This document shows positions 1 through 5,531 of a stretch of 7,309 nt of DNA, in pieces. The stretch is from an uncultured Bacteroidota bacterium. GTDB lineage: Bacteria; Bacteroidota; Rhodothermia; Rhodothermales; UBA10348. The DNA lies in the NCBI GenBank assembly GCA_937893205.1, contig CALBJU010000277.1:1-7309 (forward strand). Direction: 5' to 3'. The notes below the pieces were generated by a model that did no database searches, was not told where the DNA came from, and was given only the letters and a program-made list of their open reading frames with translations. Numbering within the stretch: the stretch's first letter is position 1; every line of letters starts with the position of its first letter. The position numbers and the translations under genes were made by a program.

Positions 1-112
1 GATATGCATCCTTGATCTTCATCTTCCGTACAGATTAGGACGAAAAAAGAACAAAGAACAGGGCATCACCATCATCCCACGGGCGAAAGGGGTGCCTCAA
101 TCAACGTAATCC

Positions 113-277
113 ATGTTAGACATTCTGCGCGTCATCCTTTCCATTCTCATCCCTCCCCTTGGAGTGTTCTTCAAAGTTGGTTTCGGGATGCATTTTTGGC
201 TGAACATCGTGCTGACCCTGTTTGGCTACGTTCCAGGCCTCGTGCACGCGATCTGGATACTGGCCAGCAAGGACTGA
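113..277 (+). CDS. Pmp3/YqaE (UPF0057) family small membrane protein
   Basis: This 54-residue gene encodes a very hydrophobic protein starting MLDILRVILSILIPPLGVFF and ending WILASKD. The layout is that of the Pmp3/YqaE proteolipid family: a first membrane helix (about residues 3-21) with the PPLGVF signature at 14-19, a short loop with a lysine and FGMHFW, then a second helix (about 28-51) with the family pattern FWLNIVLTLFGYVPGLVHAIWI. The length matches the usual 50-60 residues. In yeast and plants, members affect membrane potential and salt or cold tolerance; bacterial members are stress-associated and their exact role is unknown. The ATG at 113 is the only start that gives the complete first helix. 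No Shine-Dalgarno sits at normal distance; a purine run near 86-92 is too far. The gene is single and converges on the minus-strand gene at 416-886, with two hairpins between them. Family assignment is firm; the role in this cell is not known. Confidence 0.93.
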   Translation: MLDILRVILSILIPPLGVFFKVGFGMHFWLNIVLTLFGYVPGLVHAIWILASKD

Positions 278-331
278 TTTCGCCGATCCTTATGTCTGCG
301 AAAGACTGATCTGATTTACAGAACTATTTTG

Positions 332-358
332 TTTTGACCGCTCCAGAAGCGGTCAAAA
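332..358. other. 11-bp stem hairpin between convergent genes
   Basis: TTTTGACCGCT at 332-342 pairs perfectly with AGCGGTCAAAA at 348-358 around a five-base loop. The A/T part lies inside the stem, with T before and A after, so it lacks the free U-tract of a classical terminator on either strand. It may protect the 3' end of the 113-277 transcript, or act together with the next hairpin. The structure is visible; the function is inferred. Confidence 0.55.
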
Positions 359-393
359 AGAAAGGGGGCGCGGCCTTTGGCCGCGCCCCCTTC
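354..393 (-). terminator. Intrinsic terminator for the minus-strand gene at 416-886, possibly bidirectional
   Basis: A perfect 12-bp GC-rich stem, GGGGGCGCGGCC at 364-375 with GGCCGCGCCCCC at 379-390, encloses a TTT loop. Read on the minus strand it is followed by TTTCTTTTTG (363 to 354), a good U-rich tail, and it lies about 25 bases past the stop of the 416-886 gene. On the plus strand the stem is followed by TTCTTCG, a weaker tail that could still stop transcripts from 113-277. Confidence 0.85.
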
Positions 394-415
394 TTCGTCA
401 ATCTATAGCCGGGTT

Positions 416-886
416 CTACTCTTTCTCAATCGTTGTCGGACGGATGTCCCACATCAGCATTTGATCGATGTCAGCGTAGTCTTCCTCGCCTTCCGCATCG
501 GTGAAGGAATAGTCGCCAAGTTTTTCTCGCTGCAGAGGCGAAAGCAGTTTCCAAGCCTGGCCCTCCTGGTCAGCGAATTCCGATGGATACGGATTTGTTA
601 CCCGGTACGAAGGGTGATAAGATTTGTAGGTCCGCTCCGCGTCGTAGAGCGCTGCCCGACGAGCTCCCGCCATCGTAGAACTCTTGCCGGTAACCTTAAA
701 GGGTGCAATCGATATGGAAGCAAGGAAGAATCCATCTTCCTGCTCAAGGTATTCGGGTCGCATGACTTTGAAGTCTCCCGGGTGGGGATATGCGCTGCGC
801 TCGGTGACGTCCATGTTCTGACTCTCTGGTAGTCCGGTGTTGGTAGGTCCGGTGTTTGTAGGTGCGATGTTGAAATCGGACCACAT
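416..886 (-). CDS. Hypothetical acidic protein, family not recognised
   Basis: This reads as a 156-residue soluble protein with no signal peptide or membrane segment. I do not recognise a family. The C-terminal third is acidic (DAEGEEDYADIDQMLMWDIRP) and the middle is rich in Tyr and Arg (ARRAALYDAERTYKSYHPSYRV). Codon choice is balanced and resembles the neighbours. A terminator with a U-tract on this strand lies about 25 bases beyond the stop, which favours this strand over the overlapping 151-codon plus-strand frame that starts inside that terminator. The start is uncertain. Met1 (886) is preceded by no Shine-Dalgarno, and residues 9-18 are a five-residue duplication (PTNTG twice) from a 15-bp tandem repeat. 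Met25 (ATG at 814-812), which begins MDVTERSAYPHPGDF, is an attractive alternative giving 132 residues. Probably a real gene of unknown function. Confidence 0.6.
   Translation of the reverse strand: MWSDFNIAPTNTGPTNTGLPESQNMDVTERSAYPHPGDFKVMRPEYLEQEDGFFLASISIAPFKVTGKSSTMAGARRAALYDAERTYKSYHPSYRVTNPYPSEFADQEGQAWKLLSPLQREKLGDYSFTDAEGEEDYADIDQMLMWDIRPTTIEKE
833..862. repeat. Two-copy 15-bp tandem repeat
   Basis: TCCGGTGTTGGTAGG (833-847) is followed immediately by TCCGGTGTTTGTAGG (848-862), with one mismatch. The unit is five codons long, so it keeps frame and duplicates PTNTG near the N-terminus of the minus-strand protein. If translation really starts at Met25, the repeat is in the 5' leader instead. 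Confidence 0.8.
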
Positions 887-1040
887 TTCGTTTGTGGTGG
901 CGGCTTGTACTTGTCTGCGAGGATGTGGTTCATGATTCGAATCGCGAAAATCCTGCTAATAGAGCTCCTCTCCCACGTTTACTTAAAGGCCGTTATTGGA
1001 TCAATCAAAAGGCCGTTATTGAGGCTCCCATTCTTTCTCT

Positions 1041-1049
1041 TGTGGATAA
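1041..1049 (-). promoter_or_regulatory. Perfect DnaA box
   Basis: TGTGGATAA on the plus strand is the complement of TTATCCACA, the consensus DnaA box. It lies 422 bases before the nrdJ start in an AT-rich intergenic stretch. In E. coli, DnaA binds upstream of nrdAB and tunes its transcription, so a similar role is plausible here. A single 9-mer can occur by chance. Confidence 0.45.
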
Positions 1050-1053
1050 CACC

Positions 1054-1073
1054 TTGACAACAAAATATTTGTT
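1054..1073 (+). promoter_or_regulatory. TTGACA element overlapping an AACAAA-N3-TTTGTT palindrome
   Basis: A perfect sigma70-type -35 hexamer, TTGACA, is at 1054-1059. It overlaps by one base a palindrome with six-base arms, AACAAA (1059-1064) and TTTGTT (1068-1073). I see no good -10 hexamer at the standard spacing, so the promoter is not established. The palindrome could be an operator. A transcript from here would have a leader of nearly 400 bases ahead of nrdJ. Confidence 0.3.
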
Positions 1074-1191
1074 AACCGGCTTACTGCGCAATAACGGCTT
1101 AACCCTTTTCTAATACTTCGCCAGATCGCTTACGACCAGCCGTGACGCTTCATCAACGGTCGATTTACTGTGCATTTGTTAATTATGTAAT

Positions 1192-1200
1192 TGTGGAAAA
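1192..1200 (-). promoter_or_regulatory. DnaA-box variant (TTTTCCACA)
   Basis: TGTGGAAAA on plus is the complement of TTTTCCACA, one base from the DnaA consensus and in the same orientation as the box at 1041-1049. It lies 151 bases closer to nrdJ. The surrounding sequence is AT-rich and includes the short palindrome AATTA-TG-TAATT at 1181-1192. Two same-facing boxes make DnaA involvement more believable than one, but this remains a motif call. Confidence 0.35.
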
Positions 1201-1470
1201 TTATTGCTTGCATAACGGCGATTAAGTCGATTTATTAGTAACCGCACCCGCCGCCACTTTAAACTTTTCGGTTAACGCCCGACAAACCCACAGCAGGGCA
1301 TTATCCGTTATTTTTAAGCCTCGATTTTGAGGATGTGGCGACACCCCGTTGCCTTCTTGCGAACCCAGCCGCGCATGCGACTCTCCACCCGCGACCAGGC
1401 ATTCAGGGCCGTGCAAACCCAGCCAGAACTTTGCCAATAGAAGTTGCACCCTGAAATTTGACCAAAACTA

Positions 1471-4400
1471 ATGCCTGAAGCCACCCGGGATTCGCTATTT
1501 GAAGAGGACACTGTCTTAGACCAGGACGCTGTCGTCACTGAGGAAACTGCCTTCACTGAGGACACCTCCACAGATGTTGACGTCACGCGAGGTCTAACGA
1601 TTGCCCGCGTTTTTTCTGCGGAAGGAGAAGATCCGCTCGACTCTCTAGAGTGGGCTCGTCGAGACGCCTCGATAAAGAATCATACTGGCGAGAAAATATT
1701 CGAACAGACGGACGTCGAGTTTCCCGTCACCTGGAGCCTCCTCGCGAGCAACGTTGTCACCAGCAAATACTTCTACGGTGAGCTTACAAAAAATGGCACA
1801 CCTCCTGAAGAAGGAGGTCGAGAAAACAGCCTGCGCCAGTTGATCCATCGAGTGACGCGCACTATTGCGGATTGGGGTACGAAGCAAAGCTACTTTTCGA
1901 CGAAGGCAGATGGTGAGAGATTCTATGACGAACTGACCTGGTTGTGCGTCAATCAATACGGAGCATTCAACAGCCCGGTATGGTTCAACGTAGGATTGAA
2001 TCACCAATACGACGTACGCGATTCTGGCGGCAAAACGATTTTCGGTTGGGACAAGAAAAAGAAAAAGGCCGTGGCCGTCGACCCGTACATGCGTCCACAA
2101 GCTTCTGCTTGTTTCATCATTTCGGTGGAAGACTCGATCGACGACATCTGGCAACTGATGGGCGAGAGCGCACGGCTCTTCAAGTATGGTTCGGGTGTCG
2201 GGGCCGATTGGTCCAAGCTGCGATCCAGCCAGGAAGTCCTCTCAGGAGGCGGTACGCCGTCGGGACCTGTTTCATTCATGAAGGTTCAGGACGCGACTGG
2301 TGGCACCATCAAGTCAGGAGGAAAGACCCGGCGAGCCGCCATCATGCAGACCCTCAAGGTCTGGCACCCTGACATTCGTGAGTTTGTCGGTGCGAAACAG
2401 GAAGAAGAGAAAAAGGCCTGGGCACTCATCGAGCAGGGTTATGACGGATCCTTTAACGGACCCGCATACGGTTCGGTCGCCTTTCAGAACGTGAATCAAT
2501 CCGTTCGGCTCAATGACGAGTTCATGAAAGCTGCGGACGATAATGCGACCTTCGGTCTCAAGGCTGTAAAAAGCGGAGAGGTCCTCGAAGAGGTGGATGC
2601 CGCCTCTCTCCTCGAAACCATCTCAGAGGGCACTCACGTCTGTGGGGATCCTGGAGCACAGTACGAGGACACGATCCAGCGCTGGCACACGTGCAAGAAT
2701 TCCGGGCCCATCAATTCGAGCAATCCCTGCTCTGAATACATGTTTCTGGACGATTCCGCGTGCAATCTGGCGTCTCTGAATCTTCGCAAGTATCAAAAGG
2801 CCGACGGAACTGTCGACGTCGACCGCTACCGTGCTGCGTCCCGAATCTTTATTACCGCGATGGAGATCCTGGTCGATAACGCCGGCTACCCATCTGCGAA
2901 CATTACCGAAAACTCTCACAGATACCGTCCGCTCGGTCTCGGATTCGCCAACCTCGGTGCGCTCCTCATGTCAATGGGCCTGCCATATGACAGTGACGAA
3001 GGACGCGCCGTGGCTGGTGCCCTGATGGCCATCGAGCACAGCGAAGCTTATGCACGGTCGGCCGAGATCGCCGGAAATACGAAGATTGGACCTTTCGAGG
3101 GATACGAAGCTAACCGTGAGCCATTCCTCGAGGTAATGAGAATGCACCGCGATGCGGTCGACACCATTGGCTCGAGCTGTCCAGAGTATCTTGTCGAGGC
3201 TGCGCGCGAATCTGCGAATCACATGGTTGCTCTTGGAGAAATCCACGGATATCGCAACGCCCAGTCAACGGTCCTTGCTCCGACTGGTACCATCGGCTTC
3301 ATGATGGATTGCGATACGACGGGCGTCGAGCCAGATATCGCCCTCGTCAAATACAAGCTCCTCGCCGGAAAAGGCGACGGCCTGCTCAAGATCGTCAACC
3401 AGACCGTGCCCGAATCGCTCAAACGCCTGGGCTATTCGAAGAAGAAGCGCACTGCAATCCTGAAGTTCATCGATGAAAATGACACTATCGAGGGCGCACC
3501 AGATCTGAAGGAAGAGCATTTGCCGGTTTTCGACTGCGCATTCAAGCCGTTCAAGGGTGAGCGTTCCATACACCACTCGGGACACATCAAAATGATGGCC
3601 GCTACCCAGCCATTCATTTCAGGCGCAATCTCTAAGACGGTCAACATGCCGGAAAGCACTACAATTGACGAGATTTCTGATGCCTACATGCAGAGTTGGA
3701 AGCTCGGCCTGAAAGCGGTAGCCATTTATCGGGAGAACTCCAAACGGAGCCAGCCTCTCTCAACGTCGGAGGGTGGAAATACGAAAGGCGCCGAATCATC
3801 CGGGGACGGAATGGCGACGTCGGCGGAACCCGAAGTTCGCATAGTCGAGCGCGTCATCCATAAATCGGTTCGACACCGCTTGCCGGATGAGCGTCCGTCG
3901 CTGACACATAAGTTTTCGATCGCTGGACACGAAGGATATCTCCACATCGGTATGTATCCCGAGACCAAAATGCCAGGTGAGATCTTCATCACCATGGCAA
4001 AAGAGGGATCCACCATTTCCGGCCTGATGGATGCGTTTGCGACATCGATTTCGATCGCGCTGCAGTACAACGTTCCGCTGGAAGATCTGTGCAAAAAGTT
4101 CAGCCACATGCGCTTCGAGCCAAACGGCTTTACCAACAATCGCCAGATACCGATCGCGAAGTCCATCATGGACTACATCTTCCGATACCTCTCGCTGCGT
4201 TTTCTGACACAGCCTGTCGCAGAACCCGTGGCCCAGGAGTTGGAAAATTTGGAGCCAGCTTCGGACCTGGAACAGATCGATATGTTCAATCCCGATTCCG
4301 ATGGTCCGGATTCTGGTGAACGGGTCATCGACCCACTGGTCAACGATTCGATCGGAGATTTTCTCGACCGATCTTCCGCCGGGAGTGGCACCGCCGTAGC

Positions 4401-4551
4401 CATGGCGATGCAGACGGCGCCGGTACCCACCGTATCAACATTCACTAATCAGGAGGATGCACCTCCTTGTTCAAATTGCGGCAGCATCACCGTTCGGAGT
4501 GGCTCCTGCTACAACTGCCTGAACTGTGGCAACACAAGCGGTTGCGGATGA
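1471..4551 (+). CDS. nrdJ: Adenosylcobalamin-dependent ribonucleotide reductase, class II
   Basis: This 1026-residue cytoplasmic enzyme reduces ribonucleotides to deoxyribonucleotides for DNA synthesis, using coenzyme B12 instead of a separate radical subunit, so it works with or without oxygen. The core is complete. SACFIISVED holds redox Cys214. NPCSE at 418-422 supplies the radical Cys420 with the conserved Asn and Glu. SACNLASLN holds the redox partner Cys431. APTGTIGFMMDCDTTGVEPD at 603-622 is the C-terminal barrel signature. A low-complexity linker (about 757-800) leads to a TSCPD domain (about 807-912), another acidic linker, and a cysteine-rich tail (Cys1000, 1003, 1013, 1016, 1019, 1025) of the zinc-ribbon type that passes electrons to the active site. 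Residues 1-40 form an acidic Thr/Asp/Glu-rich extension ahead of the family's usual beginning. No intein interrupts it. It stands alone, with its own terminator; there is no Shine-Dalgarno before the ATG. The assignment is firm. Confidence 0.97.
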   Translation: MPEATRDSLFEEDTVLDQDAVVTEETAFTEDTSTDVDVTRGLTIARVFSAEGEDPLDSLEWARRDASIKNHTGEKIFEQTDVEFPVTWSLLASNVVTSKYFYGELTKNGTPPEEGGRENSLRQLIHRVTRTIADWGTKQSYFSTKADGERFYDELTWLCVNQYGAFNSPVWFNVGLNHQYDVRDSGGKTIFGWDKKKKKAVAVDPYMRPQASACFIISVEDSIDDIWQLMGESARLFKYGSGVGADWSKLRSSQEVLSGGGTPSGPVSFMKVQDATGGTIKSGGKTRRAAIMQTLKVWHPDIREFVGAKQEEEKKAWALIEQGYDGSFNGPAYGSVAFQNVNQSVRLNDEFMKAADDNATFGLKAVKSGEVLEEVDAASLLETISEGTHVCGDPGAQYEDTIQRWHTCKNSGPINSSNPCSEYMFLDDSACNLASLNLRKYQKADGTVDVDRYRAASRIFITAMEILVDNAGYPSANITENSHRYRPLGLGFANLGALLMSMGLPYDSDEGRAVAGALMAIEHSEAYARSAEIAGNTKIGPFEGYEANREPFLEVMRMHRDAVDTIGSSCPEYLVEAARESANHMVALGEIHGYRNAQSTVLAPTGTIGFMMDCDTTGVEPDIALVKYKLLAGKGDGLLKIVNQTVPESLKRLGYSKKKRTAILKFIDENDTIEGAPDLKEEHLPVFDCAFKPFKGERSIHHSGHIKMMAATQPFISGAISKTVNMPESTTIDEISDAYMQSWKLGLKAVAIYRENSKRSQPLSTSEGGNTKGAESSGDGMATSAEPEVRIVERVIHKSVRHRLPDERPSLTHKFSIAGHEGYLHIGMYPETKMPGEIFITMAKEGSTISGLMDAFATSISIALQYNVPLEDLCKKFSHMRFEPNGFTNNRQIPIAKSIMDYIFRYLSLRFLTQPVAEPVAQELENLEPASDLEQIDMFNPDSDGPDSGERVIDPLVNDSIGDFLDRSSAGSGTAVAMAMQTAPVPTVSTFTNQEDAPPCSNCGSITVRSGSCYNCLNCGNTSGCG

Positions 4552-4645
4552 TGTCGCACTGACATCCCGCCGGGTGCCTTCCGGTGCCTATCGGGATTAT
4601 ACACCTCAGGGCGCGGTCTTCAGTACCTCGCCCGGTTAACGGGGA

Positions 4646-4684
4646 GCGTCCGGTGGTTGGTGGGACCGCCGGACGCCTTTTTTT
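4646..4684 (+). terminator. Intrinsic terminator of nrdJ
   Basis: GCGTCCGGTGG (4646-4656) pairs with CCGCCGGACGC (4666-4676), giving 11 pairs including one G-U, around a nine-base loop. Seven T residues follow at 4678-4684. It lies about 95 bases past the nrdJ stop and shows that nrdJ is not cotranscribed with the downstream dehydrogenase. Confidence 0.92.
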
Positions 4685-4696
4685 GTGCCCACCTTC

Positions 4697-4726
4697 TTGA
4701 AAACAGACCCAGCGAGTCCGTATATA
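4697..4726 (+). promoter_or_regulatory. Sigma70-like promoter for the short-chain dehydrogenase
   Basis: TTGAAA at 4697-4702 and TATATA at 4721-4726 are separated by 18 bases. Transcription would start near 4733, giving a leader of about 37 bases before the ATG at 4770. Its position directly after the nrdJ terminator supports a separate transcription unit. If the organism is from Bacteroidota, its main sigma factor may prefer a different consensus, so this is moderate evidence only. Confidence 0.5.
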
Positions 4727-4769
4727 CCTGACTCGATATCCGACGTCCACCATTATTCTCCCGCTCGCC

Positions 4770-5531
4770 ATGCGCTTTCAAAACAAAATTGTCCTGATTA
4801 CTGGAGCTAGTTCCGGAATTGGAGAAACTACCGCCCATTCCTTTGCACGAGAAGGTGCCCATGTATTTCTCGCCGCACGGAGAATGGATCGTGGAGAGGC
4901 CGTCGCCGAGAGCATTCGGGCTGCTGGAGGCGAAGCTACTTTTCATCAGGCCGATATGGGTGACCGGACGCAGATCCGGGCAATGGTTGAGGCGTGTGTT
5001 GCCAAGTATGGCGGCCTTGATATTGCTTTTAATAACGCGGGCACGGAGGGAGCCACGTTCACCCCGACCCATGAGTACCCCGAGGATGCCTGGGATGAAC
5101 AAGTGTCCGTAAACTTGACGGGAGTGTGGTTCTGTATGCGCTACCAGCTTCCCGTGATGCTTGATCGCGGAGCTGGAGTAATCATCAACATGTCATCCCT
5201 CGCGGGCCTGAAGGGCTTTGCCGGGAGTTCGGGATATGCCGCAACCAAATATGGTGTCGTCGGAATGACCAAAGCCGCCGCTCTCGAGTATGCTACGCAG
5301 GGGATTCGTGTGAATGCTGTCTGCCCGGCAGTCGTAGAATCCGAGATGGCCGACCGAGTATTCTTCACCGACCGAGACGAAGAGTTCATGGAAGGAATAA
5401 GAGCTTCTCACCCCATGAACAGGATCGGTAAACCGGAGGAAGTGGCTAGCGCCGTCCTCTGGCTGGCATCCGATGAAGCTTCGTTCATTACCGGCACGAC
5501 GTTGAATATCGACGGAGGAGCCGGAGCCTAG
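4770..5531 (+). CDS. Classical short-chain dehydrogenase/reductase (SDR), NAD(P)-dependent
   Basis: A 253-residue Rossmann-fold oxidoreductase of the classical SDR family, at the usual length. Motifs appear in order: cofactor loop TGASSGIG (11-18), AARR at 35-38 after the second strand (the arginines suggest NADP(H) over NAD), Asp62 before the adenine pocket, NNAG (88-91), and the catalytic set Asn115, Ser143, Tyr156 and Lys160 in SSGYAATK. CPAVVESEM (185-193) replaces the common PG motif after the fifth strand. The ending ITGTTLNIDGGAGA is typical. It resembles FabG-like reductases and 3-hydroxy-steroid or sugar dehydrogenases; the substrate cannot be told from sequence, and no fatty-acid genes are nearby to argue for FabG itself. 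The ATG at 4770 places the first beta strand correctly; no Shine-Dalgarno is seen. The gene has its own upstream promoter candidate and ends by sharing a CTAG with the opposite gene. Confidence 0.95.
   Translation: MRFQNKIVLITGASSGIGETTAHSFAREGAHVFLAARRMDRGEAVAESIRAAGGEATFHQADMGDRTQIRAMVEACVAKYGGLDIAFNNAGTEGATFTPTHEYPEDAWDEQVSVNLTGVWFCMRYQLPVMLDRGAGVIINMSSLAGLKGFAGSSGYAATKYGVVGMTKAAALEYATQGIRVNAVCPAVVESEMADRVFFTDRDEEFMEGIRASHPMNRIGKPEEVASAVLWLASDEASFITGTTLNIDGGAGA

Larger units (their letters stand above)
985..1098. repeat. Repeated GCCGTTATTG element: two direct copies and one inverted copy
   Basis: AAAGGCCGTTATTG occurs exactly at 985-998 and again at 1008-1021, 23 bases apart. The inverted form CAATAACGGC is at 1089-1098. 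The core word recurs as ATAACGG at 1212-1218 and CCGTTAT at 1305-1311, giving five core copies within about 320 bases, all between the minus-strand gene and nrdJ. The copies look like binding sites for a regulator of nrdJ or of the divergent gene. The repeats are seen directly; the regulator is unknown, and the sites do not match the NrdR-box consensus. Confidence 0.6.
887..1470. other. 584-bp intergenic region upstream of nrdJ
   Basis: This stretch carries no gene I can support; the open frames inside it are short, overlap each other, and resemble no family. Bases 980-1320 are AT-rich and full of short repeated words: the CCGTTAT elements, two DnaA-box-like sites, GTCGATTTA at 1159-1167 and 1226-1234, ATTTGTTAA at 1067-1075 and 1174-1182, and GTTAAC at 1071-1076 and 1271-1276. 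This density indicates a regulatory region for nrdJ and perhaps for the divergent gene. Bases 1321-1470 are more GC-rich; apart from a B12-box-like string at 1421-1435 I see nothing clear there. Confidence 0.6.

Noticed and set aside
1..106. Possible gene ends at the left edge: a plus frame open from base 2 to a stop at 104-106, and a minus-strand ATG at 22 reading MKIKDAY off the edge
   Set aside because: Both are too short to judge (35 and 7 residues), contradict each other, and show no family motif. The sequence to the left is needed.
377..832. A 151-codon open frame on the plus strand opposite the gene at 416-886
   Set aside because: It begins inside the terminator stem, has a Cys/Arg/Val-rich composition typical of an antisense shadow, and resembles no family. 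The minus-strand reading has a proper terminator and better composition.
985..1021. CRISPR-like array from the repeated AAAGGCCGTTATTG
   Set aside because: Only two exact 14-bp direct copies 23 bases apart, with other copies inverted and irregular; no cas genes.
1059..1074. NrdR box at the nrdJ promoter
   Set aside because: The palindrome does not have the C and G at the spacing of the NrdR consensus (ACACTATATATAGTGT type), and no second box sits at the usual offset.
892..1113. A 73-codon plus-strand frame in the intergenic region
   Set aside because: It spans the repeated regulatory words, has no recognisable features and no initiation signal.
985..1200. Chromosomal replication origin, suggested by DnaA-like boxes in AT-rich DNA
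   Set aside because: Only one perfect and one variant box are visible, and no dnaA, dnaN or other origin-linked gene is nearby. Regulation of nrdJ is the simpler reading.
1314..1586. A 90-codon minus-strand frame overlapping the start of nrdJ
   Set aside because: Its Ser/Thr/Val-rich sequence is the antisense of the acidic nrdJ N-terminus; a shadow.
4565..4596. Second terminator or attenuator just after the nrdJ stop (TCCCG...CGGGA)
   Set aside because: Only a five-base stem with a long loop and no T run; the strong terminator at 4646-4684 explains the end.
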